Of a stretch of DNA of 64,000 nucleotides, positions 12,366-24,011 are shown piece after piece. This DNA comes from Rhizophagus irregularis. Lineage: Eukaryota > Glomeromycota > Glomeromycetes > Glomerales > Glomeraceae. The translations under genes and the position numbers were made by a program. Below the pieces are notes generated by a model, which had not been told where the DNA came from, did not search any database, and saw nothing but the letters and a program-made list of their open reading frames with translations. The number at the start of each line of letters is the position of its first letter. Positions within the stretch are counted from its first letter, which is position 1. The stretch is taken from NCBI RefSeq assembly GCF_026210795.1, contig NC_089459.1, forward strand, positions 1 through 64,000, written 5' to 3'.

Positions 12366-12515
12366 GTTTAAACCAGTTTGAATATAACCAGTTAATCGAT
12401 TTAAACCGGTTTGAATATAACCGGTTAACCGAATTGTAAACTGGTTAAATTTTGAATTGGTTAAACCCGGTTATAAATCCGATAACCGATTTCAATTCTA
12501 ACTTCTAGTTATAAG

Positions 12516-12762
12516 TTGTATTGTAAATTAACATATAAATTTTAAGATATATTTTATTAATAAATTTTAAGGTGTGATCAACATAAAGCTATAATTTTGA
12601 AAACATAAATATAGTGTACTTTAAAATTTAATGATTAGTTCAGCAGAATGTATTAAAAGCATTATAAATAATTGCAGAAATCATTAAGTCCAACCATCAT
12701 GTTTAGCCAGCCATCACTAAGTTTGGCACATAGTTTAGTGCGAAAACTTATTTAAGTTACTA
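12516..12762. other. Short spacer downstream of the Crinkler pseudogene
   Basis: AT-rich sequence between the hAT-like nest and the end of the Crinkler gene. It probably holds that gene's 3' untranslated region. No specific signal can be assigned. Confidence 0.4.
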
Positions 12763-15255
12763 TTAGTTTGGTGAAGTTGATGAAGGAGTTGCGCTGAATT
12801 GGAAATTAATCAAGAAGTTACGGGAAATATTAGTTCTGGCAATGCAATCTTCTAAATCACAATATGGTCTATTATTCATCAAAATATCAGCACATTTAGA
12901 GCCTATCCCATAGATTGATGTCATCTCAGATTTTGAGCAATTGTTGATGTTGAATTTATCACTTCGCGCTAAGAAAAATGCCCTTCCTACAAAGGGACCA
13001 AAATACAACTTCCAATTATTACAGTCAACAATAGCAGACAATAGTGGTAAATTCGGTATATTGGAAGGCCCACAAGTGTAAAGTAAAAAAACATCCCCTT
13101 TATCACTTGCTTTTTTATACTCCTCATTAAACGTTGTTTGGTTCACTATTGTTGACTTATATTGATGGCATTCTGTATGAAATACTGTATTCTGAAACTG
13201 TTGAGTAGAGCCTGCAAGATAAATTGGACAAAATGAATCACCAGCAGGTGCACTCCATTCATTGATAATGCAGACAGATGCATCTGTGAGATCAATATCA
13301 ATTTGATCATCACCTTCCTTGCAAGTTACCATTTTATTGGTAGAATAGGCACTTGATTTGGTACTTTCTCGCCGGATAGCTTTCTTCAATAATAGTGGTA
13401 CGTTCCTAATGGTAGCTGAGCCAAAGTTATGTCTTGCGCCAGTATGAATATCTTGTAATTCTATTTCTTGATTAATTTCAAATACATTTGATTTAAGGAC
13501 ACGAAAAGAGGCAATAAAATGTTTGAAATGTTGCCAAAATTGACAACCAGGGAGGAATGGTTGGGTCCTCCTTATTCTGAATTTCACTATAATACTTAAA
13601 ATTCCAATTACATAGAATACTATCACCTGATGCATTTGCCATTAGCCACAACCAGATATATGGACATGTTAAAATTCCTTTATCACTCAGATCATCTTGT
13701 TTCTCCAATTTGACCAGCCCTAGTTTTGAGAGTTCTTCTGGTAAAATATCTGTGCCAGGAATATGAGCTGATAACACCAACTTGGTGTGCATCATAATAG
13801 CTCGAAGAACAGGTATTAGATAACAAGTATAACTAATCCATTCACTATAGTGATCCTTAAGTTTATAATATACTTGTTCTGCAATTGAAAGAAAGCTGGA
13901 ATTTTCAAAATCTACCCCTTCTATAGCTGATTGAAGTGCTTCTAATGCTCTGCCATTTCCGCCCATATCGCTTACTAACATATTAAGGAGAGGTGTATTT
14001 TTAAAGACTGGCTCGTTCTTTTTTTTTGGGAGAATCTAAAGAACGAATTTGAAGAAAAACTCGCTTTTGATGAGAAACTTGCACTATTTCATGGAATGGA
14101 CGTGCTAAAGTTGCTGTGCAACATGCAATAATCAAGGGTGATTGTTTATTTATGACAAGTAAGGGATATCTCCGTCATTAAAGAATAAAATAACGAATCC
14201 TTTTTCATGTCATCATCTGGGTTAATTAGAGCAGTTTGTAATCCATCAACAATGACATCACAGTTAATTTCTTTATTGCTACTTTTTTTTCTTTAGGCAC
14301 ATCCTCTTAAGAATACTAATAATTGAAAGGGACTGCTTATCATCACGAATATTGGCCAATCAGGTCGGAGGACCGCGATTTCTGAAGCTGGTATAGCATT
14401 CGTTTAGCAATTACATCATTTGCATTGCGTTCTTCTTTCATGTTGATTCTTGTATCATTTTCAAAAGAGATGTTGATAATGAGTGCTTCTTGAAAACGAG
14501 ATTCCAATTCTGGATCATCTTTGAATATTTTACAGAGAATTTTAGGTAACTCTGTAGCATTACGAGATTTACCACATCTGGCACCAGATGTCATTAAAAA
14601 GATTGGTGTGTTTGTTTTTTCACATTTATTTTCTTTGAACACGTTATATAGCCCCTGAACTTCTTTTCTTAATTCTTGTTCCAACTCAGATGATTCTTGA
14701 TAATCCCAAGAACATCCGCCAGTATGTAAAAGTTGTGTAGGAGACTGTCCTAAATCTAAAGGAATGTTATTAAAATCAAGCCTTGGTCTTTTATATAGGT
14801 AATCTAAAAATATAGAAACAAGCTAGTTAATAAAAAAAGATCACAAATTTCTTGTTCGAGAGGTAAAACGTTGGGAGACACTTACCAGTGGAAGTGGAAG
14901 GGACTACGATAATATGAATGTTCTTGTCAGGTCGATGATTAACATCAAAATAGTTAGTAATAAAATCCACCTCGTCCATCTTCTTGCCTTTGAGTTCATT
15001 TGTTATGTGCTCTGTAGTATAAACACCTTCAAGCTTGTCTTTACTGACATTAACCTGCCAAAGGTTCAAATCATCAGGATCACTAATACCACTAAGTTTA
15101 CTTTCTTTTTTCTTAGAAAAGATATACCGCTTGAGGTTTGAAATTCTAAACTCGCTAATATCATATTGTATATTATCTAAGATGATTATCTTGCCAAGAG
15201 TAATCGGGAACGTAGTAGTGTCGTCTAGAATAATACAGTTTAACGAAAAAACCAT
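12763..15255 (-). pseudogene. Crinkler (CRN) effector-like gene, broken
   Basis: Exon 1 (15255-14886) is a Crinkler header, the ubiquitin-like N-terminal domain that starts MVFSLNCIIL and carries LNLWQVNV. It ends at the donor ACTG/GTAAGTGTC, the same position and phase as in the intact gene at 21043. Exon 2 starts near 14803 after TTTTTAG. A P-loop-like GARCGKS follows at about 14560-14590, then conserved Crinkler core text. The C-terminus at 12840-12925 has a helix-hairpin-helix-like segment (SIYGIGSKCADIL) that suggests DNA binding. The frame is lost near 14360-14385 and 14100-14180, and by an extra C in the CCC run at 13550-13552 (plus-strand GGG). I chose the start at 15255 because the header motif begins there. 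As read it cannot make the full protein. Some breaks could be sequence errors, but several independent ones argue for a true pseudogene. Confidence 0.82.
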
Positions 15256-15392
15256 TTTGGTGATATTTCTTTTTAAAAGTGATAAGAGCAATTGTTAGTT
15301 TAGAATGAAAAAAAGTTTGAGAAATACATTCATTCTATTTAATAATACTTAAAAAGAAAATGAAAAGTTGAGAAAGCTTAAGAAAGTTTGAA

Positions 15393-15406
15393 GGTGTATA
15401 TATACT
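15393..15406 (-). promoter_or_regulatory. Likely TATA box of the Crinkler gene at 15255
   Basis: On the minus strand the sequence reads AGTATATATACACC, about 140 bases before the start codon. A CT-rich leader containing TCAACTTTTC follows. The same arrangement precedes the intact Crinkler gene at 21043. Confidence 0.5.
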
Positions 15407-18400
15407 TTTTTGAATACATCGTGACTAATAATAAATAGACTCCGATAAACTCTTGATTGATGACATATAGCAAAAAAAAAAAGTAATTTATCAACGTGAA
15501 AAAACGGTTTTATCATTCTAATTATTTGATTTTGATTCTCTGACGAATTCTTAGGGTATTTATTTAAAAAAAGTTTAACTAATTTTTAGGGGGAAATCTT
15601 ACCACACTACCCTGTCACAATATAAATAGTACTTTAAACGTGGTAGTACAGGTGAAGTGACAAATAGAGATCAGGCTAGTAAAAAAAACTGTCCTTCAGA
15701 AACATAATAAAAAACGTAAACATGTCAGCACGTGACTATGTGACAAAATCATTGTTAAGATTCCTCATTTTTAGGTCATATAACGGTACAAGTGGCCGTA
15801 TTTGAATAAATTAATAAAGCGCAGTAACGCTCTAATGATGTAATGATTTACTTTACTCTGGCCATCTTAAAAAAAAAACTGGCCTATCGTAGTTTGAAGT
15901 GTTGACGAAAAAATTATTGAAGTCCGGACGAGATTAAGGTATGAATAAAATATATTTTTCCATGTAGCTGTGCAAACGACTCAGAGCTTGTACTATTTTT
16001 TTGCTCAGAAAATTCTTTGAAGTGTTAGCTTGTTATTGGGTGGCGAGGCCCTTATTAGATGGAGAAACCTCTTTTTCCAAAACGCTTAAATAATTAAATC
16101 ACTATTTTTGCCTGGCTTCCTCAGTGAATAACTCCAATAATTCGTGCTTCCTATCTTCTCTTCTTTCATTGACAATTTTACTATCATAAACTTTCGCTGA
16201 GTTTTACTAATGCCAATTTTGTTAATTTATTTCTTACTCTTCTAAACATAACTGACGACCATTTTATTCTATCCAGAATATCGACGTTGGGACAAATAAA
16301 ATCGGATTAGAGTTAATGGATATTGTGTTAGTATTTAGCTTTAGATGAACAAAATACTGGCAATCTTGTAATCTATTTTTTACATCGATAAATCAGTAAT
16401 TCCGATAAGGATATTATCTCATTTTTTATCTATGCTAACGAACTTACCATCTCATATAAAAAAATTATCATTGAACATGCAATTCATTGATTCATTGAGA
16501 GAATTACAGTGGCGAGCAGGAGAAATTTCACGTGACTTCAGTCACGTGTAGTGACTTGTAAAAAATTTGCAAATCATGTTGCAATATACTCGGAATCCAT
16601 GATAGCGTAGCAGTATAATAGAGTATCTTACGTTATTGTACCATAGTCATCTCGCTTCTCAACTACGCCCTTAACAACTGTTGCCTATGCACTATTGTTG
16701 TATGTTGTATTAATGAATCATGAAAAAACGTGTACAAAAAAATTAATATGTGACTACTAGTTTCTATATACAAGTTCTTTCTTCAAGAATCCAATCTTGC
16801 TACACATAGTTAACGAATTTCTTCTCAACATTTTTTTCGGATAACAATGAATTATCAAATGCTCTTTATATATTCTTGTTCCTCATTGTAGATTTTCAGG
16901 TGGTTTCGCTTCATATGAAATCGATTGTGCTATTAATAAGAATATCGTGTTATGATTAATAACATTAATTACAATACCGTACATACAAAAACGAAAAAAT
17001 AAATGGTAATATATACTATACTTGAAACCGCAGGAGACTGATTCACACATTAATACTACTTTTTATCTTCCTTCAGTGTAGTGAGCGTAGTTCATTTCAT
17101 CGGAAACTTGATTTTCTTTTTTGTCTATTAATCATATACAGTTAAAGTGCTGTTGATCGCAAATGTTTCTGCCTATGGGTACAATAAATAGTCTACCCAA
17201 ACACAATATTCAAAATGCAATAAACAGTTTTTATCCTCTACGAATAAGTCATGAGTCATAAGCCACAATGTGATCGTTACCAGATTTGTACCTCAGTTTT
17301 ACTTTAATAAGGCAACCGTGACCCTAAGGTCACAGTCTCGTTGTTGGGCAATTTTTTGTGCTGCGGGATTCATTTGTAACGGCTTTTTGGAAACGATCAA
17401 CGATTACTGATTACCTGTGCCACAATGAAAACTACTTTTTTTTCGGATATTTGTTTTCCCACGGAATAGGTTTATTGCCGACAATTTCCCAATAATTAAG
17501 AGGAAAAGAGTATGCAAAGGGGCTTCGGCCACAAAATATTTTAGTAATCGAAAACGGGAAATAGAGACTGACTACATCGGTATATATCGGTTTGATTATT
17601 TCGTATTCTTAATAGAACCAAGTTTATTTTTTAATGATAAATAAAGCATTCGTGAATTGCAGGCAAAAAAAATTATTACATAACTCTGAATCGCATTTTT
17701 ATAAGAGATACAAAACTGGAACAAATAGTTAGAAGGAAAATTGTCAACCATGTGTCGAATATTTAGAATTCCAAAAGGATAGTTTAAGTTACTCTGTATC
17801 GTATATATTATCCCATCCCAAGAATCACACAGTACCATCATAGAAAGAAATGTATTTCACTTCTTCGAAACGATGCTTTACACCAGTCAGAGGCTACTCA
17901 AAGGACACACATCATTAACTTAATAAACGATATTACATTATTCTTTATCACAGAACTATCTGAATTTGTTTTTGTGTGAGTTGCACTAGTGCTAAATGTT
18001 TATCACTGTTCACAACTACGAACAATGATCTTGGGTCACAGTTGGCTATCTCCCTTCACATGCCTCATGTAGACAAAATTCATGTATTGTTCTACGTAGA
18101 CCATGTATACCAGACTGTATACCAAATAATTATCAACAAAAAATAAATAAATGATAATCGTGACAGTTTATTGCATGCAATTGTCTGATGCGATACATAA
18201 TCATATTTTGCAGAACCATCATTAAACCTATTTCTATATAATTTCTATGTAAAATATATCTTGCGTAGGAACCGGTTGCAAAAATCAGAATATAAGGGTA
18301 ACTACTCAGCTTGCGCCTCTGACCACATATCATTCGGGACTGAACTTGTATGTAAAATTTTTGTAGCAGAATTTCCACAAATGTAATTAACTTTCTGAGT

Positions 18401-18929
18401 TTATGTCTTCTGATTGTAAGTGCATTCTATTTTTTCTAACTAGAATAAAGCAATGAATGCATTGAGTTTTTGTTACGATAATAAATTAAAAGATGATTGA
18501 TTCTCTTATAGGTACTCATGTGGCGTACTTACGTGATTTTGGCTGAATTAAAGCTATTGTTTCTTGTACACTAAGGATCCTTTTTATATGTTATTGATAT
18601 CTGTGGTCAAAAATTAATTGTCCACTTTGTCCACTGAGCGTACTCTAATAGATAACAGATAATCTTCTAAAGTGTCTCTAATAAGATAGGGTGCAATAAA
18701 CACGAAATTTATTGCAGTGTAATCTACGTTTTCTATGCAACGACGTTAACCTTCATTAAAAAAAAACAATATTCCGAGATGATGAGTCGTACCTTATGTT
18801 AAAGTAGAAGACTTCGTGGAAATTATTTATCATTCTAACATTGCGAGGCTCTATTTTTTGTACGTAAATATAACTGTTCTTTAAATACAAAAATATGAGT
18901 TGTTTACACAATCTAGTATTTTGATGTAG
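15407..18929. other. 3.5-kb stretch without a recognisable gene
   Basis: Less repetitive than the rest of the window and closer to normal base composition. The minus strand has two 81-codon open frames (17596-17841, 18133-18378), but neither resembles a known family nor has clear exon signals. I treat the stretch as intergenic. An unrecognised multi-exon gene or a non-coding transcript cannot be excluded. Confidence 0.45.
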
Positions 18930-19905
18930 CTATTCGTGATGAACTTCGATGATTATACTAACATCGATTCTATAAAACTTTCCCCACATGATACGCTCTA
19001 GCATGGAATCACTTCGAATAAATTCCCCTTGGGTGTTTCCATCATGTGTCCTATAAAGATTAATAGACTGTTTTGCAATATTATGAAGTTCTGAGAAATA
19101 CTTGCGTAACTTGTCCTTCAATTTGACTAATGTTACCGTTGCGTGGGTGATCTTCCATTGGAATTGTTTCTCGTGCTTCTCATATATAGTTTTTTTATAA
19201 ATGGCTTTACAATGTACTTCCTTCCAGGTATCTGAACTTATCATTACGTGAAGATGATCAGGGTTATAATTGTAGATTGAATTAGCGAAAACGCTCTTAA
19301 TTTTGTCTAAGTTCTTCATGACACACTTGTCTTCTTCATATGTAATAACCTGATTAGGAGGGATGTTTATAGCCATGAGTTTTAGTTCGTTGGAAACAAT
19401 ATGACTAAAGAGAGGTTTCCATCGTTTTTTGATCATAGACTTGAGTTCACCAACATTTCTTTCTACAGAGATTTCAATCGGATAGTATGTATCAGAAGGG
19501 TAACCAGAAATTATGCAGTTGAGGGCGACAACTGGTTGCAAGTATTTTGTTATTTATTGTAATGGAAAACTAATGTAAGCAAAAGTAACACTAACCTTCG
19601 ATTTTAATAACTACGTGGAGATTGGATTTGGGAGGATCTTCTTTCCAAATGTCTTTGATCTCAAAATATGACAATATTTCGTTGCTATCGGAAAGATCAA
19701 AACAAGGAATTGCATTATTGCTTCCTATACGGGTATTTGTACGCCATAATCTGAGGTCACTTGCACCGATAGTGTCGAAGTAATCTTTTTCAGCTTTAAT
19801 ACGTCTTTTAAGTTCGCCAATCGTTTCGTTTTCTTTAATTTTGATAGAGATTATGTTTCTGAATGGCTTTCCCAGAACTAGACAATTGATGTTGACAGAA
19901 CGCAT
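18930..19905 (-). CDS. Protein of tandem Crinkler header (ubiquitin-like) domains, no effector domain
   Basis: Two exons, 19905-19596 and 19531-18930, are joined by a 64-base intron (GTTAGT ... CCAG) and give about 303 residues. Residues 1-103 form a typical fungal Crinkler header: MRSVNINCLVLG start, GELKRRIKAEK, DLRLWRTN, and LHVVIKI at the end. The second exon begins a second header-like unit (LNCIISG, GELKSMIKKR, LKLMAI, LHVMIS). A third, weaker unit follows (ATVTLVKLKDKLRKYF ... INLYRT ... VSIIIEV). No NTPase or nuclease domain follows before the stop. The start at 19905 is preferred over 19929 because header domains normally begin within a few residues of the first Met. It may be a header-only paralogue, a decoy or an adaptor; the role is unknown. 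Confidence 0.72.
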
Positions 19906-19929
19906 TTTTCTGTGTTGAAAGAAACACAT

Positions 19930-20468
19930 GAATTAGCATATTTGATTTTCTATATTCATATTATCATTTATCCTCATCAAGGATACTTTTTTAACCATGA
20001 GTCTAGTTTAAATTTGTTGACAAAATACAATACACTATAAAATTGATAAAATAATGATACTACTTTTTGAGTGAGACTCAATATCGTGTCTAGTTATTGT
20101 CGACAGTTAACTTACACGAAACATGCAGTATCAGAAAGTAAATAACGTTTCATAACATTAACCCTGCCGAATTTTATGTTGTTTGCGTTCTGTGATCTAG
20201 TAATGTATTAGTAAGGTCCTTAGAAAACTATATAAAAAATGGTCATTAGTTTGCACAGCTGAAATATTCATACCTTAATTGCGTATTATATCGTTCGGCT
20301 TTAATGTTGTTAATAATTTTATTGCAAATATTTACTTCAACGAGTTCAGGCTTGGAGAAAATAATATAACGGTTTAGAGTTACTGAGTGAGTTACTGTGC
20401 TTTATTTTTTTTTAGTCAATTGTACAACCGAAAAATGAATGATCTTACCACACCACACCACCTCGGAA
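19930..20468. promoter_or_regulatory. Upstream region between divergent Crinkler genes
   Basis: Non-coding interval ahead of the minus-strand header gene. It continues to 21042 ahead of the plus-strand Crinkler. It must hold both promoters. CACACCACACCACC at 20448-20460 lies just left of the inserted palindrome at 20469-20629. No specific binding site can be named. Confidence 0.4.
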
Positions 20469-20629
20469 GCAAAAGTATCGGACTTGACCCTTCTGGGGTG
20501 TCATCTTGACCCGCTGCATGCACGTTGTCGATCACATATATTTTACAATACTCCATGAATAGGATCGACAACGTGCATGCAGGAGGGTCAAGTTAGCACC
20601 GCGTCGCGGGTCAAGTCCGATACTTTTGC
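20469..20629. mobile_element. GC-rich foldback MITE with exact 9-bp duplication (MULE-like)
   Basis: The ends GCAAAAGTATCGGACTTGAC are exact inverted copies, and the arms extend about 65-70 bases inward with CTGCATGCACGTTGTCGATC. The 9-bp duplication ACCTCGGAA is at 20460-20468 and 20630-20638. Nine-base duplications with long inverted repeats are the hallmark of Mutator-like elements. At 161 bp and clearly more GC-rich than its surroundings, it has no coding capacity. Confidence 0.88.
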
Positions 20630-20936
20630 ACCTCGGAAAGGTGTGATGCCTAACCGTCACCGGACACGTGACCGCCGCGTTCGCGTTGTTTATATTTATC
20701 TCAGCGACTTTCCGACTTGTGATCTGATCTCTATTTGTCACCTGCATAATATGTCACTTGCGTTTGCGTTACCATATACATATAGGTGTGGTAAGATGAA
20801 TAAGATGAAATTGCGTAATAGTAATTAATCAATACTCGTGATAATTACTCATGAGAAGCGATTCATTTCTTTCGCTACTGATAAACTTACAACAAGCCAC
20901 CGAGTCTATTTTATCAGTCATGATGAGGTTTTTACA

Positions 20937-20951
20937 AGTATATATACCTCC
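20937..20951 (+). promoter_or_regulatory. Likely TATA box of the intact Crinkler gene
   Basis: AGTATATATACCTCC lies about 100 bases before the start codon at 21043. A leader rich in CTTTCAACTTTTTTT and TTACTTCAACTT follows. Motif and leader match those of the Crinkler gene at 15255. Confidence 0.6.
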
Positions 20952-21042
20952 AAAAAACTCTTTCAACTTTTTTTAACTTACTTCAACTTATTTCTTTTTA
21001 ACTTACATCTATTTGTTCACTCTTATTAGCAATATCATCGAA

Positions 21043-24011
21043 ATGGGAATATCGTTCAACTGTTACGTTCTGAGTTCTTCCGACACTTTTACAATTGACA
21101 TTTACAAGGAAGAAGACATAAGATATACCATGCTTGGTAACAATAAATATAATCTTACCGTTTTCAAGTTTGGAAATATCTTGAATTTTATCTGTAGTAG
21201 GAATAAGGTTGATGTTTCTGTCATGCGCGGAGTGAAACTCTGGAAAGTTAATGTCAAGAAAAGCGAGATCAAAAAAAATGTTCATACCGAAGAAGACATT
21301 ATCAATATTAATGGGCGAGAAATGGAACCTGAAGAACTGTTTGAAGAATATTTTAAAGATGAATTAAATAATCAAAATTATATAGTGTCTAACATCCACA
21401 TTATCGCCATCATCCCCGCCACTGGTAAGTGTCACCCAAATTTCTTGTTCTAAAGATAAAAAATTGGGAGACATTGACTAACTGATTTCACTTCTTCCTC
21501 TTCCTTCACACATATTTGACTACATCAGATTCACTAGAGTGGAGCATTGATTTGTCGGATACATCGACTGTCGTTTCAAATGTAGATGCGATTCTCTCTG
21601 ATTTCAGAGAACTTTTTAAAAGATGCTGTTGTGAAAAGCTTAAACTTCCTATTTTTAAGCCAGATAAAGCTCATCCTTACTATAATGCCATCCGAGATCT
21701 CCAAATTCCCTCAAATCCCAAATACAAGCAAAGACCTTTACTCCTCATGAATGATCTTCCTACAATAAATGGAAATGATGGGCTAACCGACACTACTGTT
21801 TTAGAAGACCTTTCACAGATAAAAGAGATCATGATAGTCTTGGGAACTTCTGGCTCTGGGAAGACAAGGACATTAATTGAATTGTTATGCAAGAAGTACG
21901 GAATTTATTTTACAGGTCTTGTAAAGGAGAATCCGGGTTCGGGTGATCTTCGTATGATGATTGATCATATATTTCCAAGATTAAAAGAATCATTACCTAA
22001 AAATGATCTTTATGCTACGAGATATAGCAAATGTTTATTGTTTGCTCGAATTTATACTCTCAATTATATATTGGAAAATTACGGAAAAATAAATCCGTGC
22101 AATTGGGCTATCTTACAGCTTTGTCCAACTGTTTTTTTTGATTATGATATTTTTGAGGAAATAACCTCGGAATTCAGAAAAATCTCAGAACAATATTTGG
22201 ATGAGAATCTTCGAAAATTGATTCGTAATATATCGCTTCTTGTAAATCAGGTAAGATTTTTACATCTGCTTTGTTTTCATTTCAATCTGTTTACTTTATA
22301 TTATGTACTGTTAATTTTTTAGAAAAGGCTACCAGTAATTTTGGACGAGGCCCAAGAACTCATTGATCGATTTCAAAATAAGTTCACCTCCACTACCGAC
22401 AAGGATAAAAGTCGACCATTGTATTCACTAGTTATTAGAGCTTTTACAATTTCGGGCATATGCGTTATTCCTTCAGGAACTGGTTTAACTATGAAGTCGG
22501 TACTAGATATTACTGGTTCGCATGCCATGAAGGGAGCAACTTGGAATAATGAAGATTTGATTGTTATAAAGAATGAGTTCGGTTTAACTAAAATGCTCAG
22601 AAATTTCCTATCAAAATTTGGGTTTCCATTTGATGATCACCAAGATATTATGCGGTGGTTTGTAGGACGAGTTAGGTTTGCAACAACCTTTGTTGAAGAA
22701 TGGTTAAATAACAATTATGGTATAGATGAATTGTTTGCGAAGTTCAAAGGATATTACACAGACCCGGACAGTAATAAAAGCATTATGGTTAAAATTGTCA
22801 ATCGGACAAACAATGATACTATACGACAAGGAATAAGGAATAATTTAAAGGAAGGTGAAAGTGAAGTAGATATTTTATCATTATTGGAACGAGCAGTGAT
22901 AAAGAATTGGTTCGATGGCCTTAATTCAATTATCGTTGAAAAAGAATCTGCCTTGGAATTATTTGAATATGGAGTCGCTCTATTGCATAGAGAAAAAGAT
23001 AGTAAATTGCAGATTATTATCAGTGAACCCCTTGTAATAGAGTCTGCATTGCGATATTTCTTAAAATATACCGACTTTTCTTTGCATATTTTGAGACGGA
23101 TGTCTGATATAGATTTCTCTCCATCTAGTATGGGGATATTGTGGGAGCTTCTTATTCCTAATGCAATTATTAAGCTTTTCCAAGATGAAGGTGTTCGTGA
23201 TATATTTAAAAACCCGCTTCCATACAATGATTGGAAGATTTATGAACCACCTAATGGCTCACTCTCTGTTCTAGCAACGCGTAGTACTTCTGATTATACT
23301 CTACCAAATTTTTTGGAAAACCCCGTTTCTCCTTTCTTTTATCCAGAAAATGTTGCAGGACCAGATGTAGTAACAGTAATGTGTCCAGTGGACTCAGACA
23401 AAAAGTATGTTGTCATTTATGTCATTTATACAGATAATATATATTAATGAAATATTGTATATAATTTTAGATATCTTGTCTTAATTCAAGCTAAGTTTCG
23501 ATTAAAAAATAAAGGCGATGTTCTATTAACTACCGATCCAAAAAAGTTTTACCATACAAGATCGGAGAAGAAGGGAGTTGAAGCTAAATTGGTACTATCC
23601 TTTTAAAATTTTGTTTATGTGCTTTGATTTACAATAACTTATAATATTAATAATTTTTTTTTCGAATCCTATAACTAGTTGAATGGGAAAGTATATGAAA
23701 TATCTTATGACAAGGTAACAAAACTGATCAAAAAGAATTATGATGGTATTTTTAGGATTTTCATCAGTTATCCTGCTGAAGTAACACTAAAGGAGGAAAT
23801 TGAAGCTAAGGAAATGGAAGTTGAGGAAGAAGAATGGGTTGCAATTATTGACGCAAGTAATTGTAATCGTATTTTTGAAGAAAAACATATTGAAATGTTC
23901 AAGGAGTTAAAGAATCCAAGAAAGAGAAATTTTGATAATGGTCAAAATTCATCTAATAAAAAGCCAAAAGCTCTGGCAGAGGTAGATGAGGCAGAGGTAA
24001 ATGAACAGTAA
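21043..24011 (+). CDS. Crinkler (CRN) protein with NTPase and nuclease-like domains, apparently intact
   Basis: Five exons fit without a frame break: 21043-21424, 21529-22250, 22323-23404, 23471-23591, 23679-24011. All introns are GT...AG and short (66-104 bases), and the product is about 879 residues. Residues 1-127 are the ubiquitin-like Crinkler header (MGISFNCYVL, VKLWKVNV, IHIIAIIPATG). Residues 233-240 are a Walker A loop GTSGSGKT, and residues about 373-377 a Walker B ILDEA. Near residues 714-737 GPDVV and LIQAKF form a PD-(D/E)xK-type nuclease signature with D716, Q735 and K737. The tail is acidic, then basic (PRKRN, NKKPKA), a plausible nuclear signal. Header plus NTPase plus restriction-like nuclease is a known Crinkler architecture, thought to act in host or fungal nuclei. 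There is no classical signal peptide, which is common for fungal headers. Start 21043 is preferred over 21013 because the header motif starts there. Confidence 0.9.

Larger units (their letters stand above)
10273..12507. mobile_element. hAT-like non-autonomous element with AACCGGTT words (host of two nested elements)
   Basis: The left end TAGAGTTTGGAA (10273-10284) and right end TTCTAACTTCTA (12496-12507) are imperfect inverted copies. The exact 8-bp duplication GTTATAAG is at 10265-10272 and 12508-12515 and fits the hAT preference nTnnnnAn. Both subterminal parts are packed with AACCGGTT and variants, for example ACCGGTTTGAAT and GGTTAACCG. It contains the separate elements 10930-11173 and 11713-12365; without them about 1.3 kb remains. 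No transposase gene. GGCCGGAATTA-like motifs occur at 10395-10460. Confidence 0.85.

Noticed and set aside
17596-18378. Two minus-strand 81-codon open frames
   Set aside because: No family resemblance, no convincing start or splice context, and no continuation; not supported as genes.
20448-20638. Palindrome considered as a bidirectional operator for the two Crinkler genes
   Set aside because: Exact 9-bp duplications at both ends show it is an inserted element. Regulation is possible but secondary.
22754-23227. 157-codon minus-strand open frame inside the Crinkler gene
   Set aside because: Antisense shadow of exon 3, which has motifs and correct splice borders on the plus strand.
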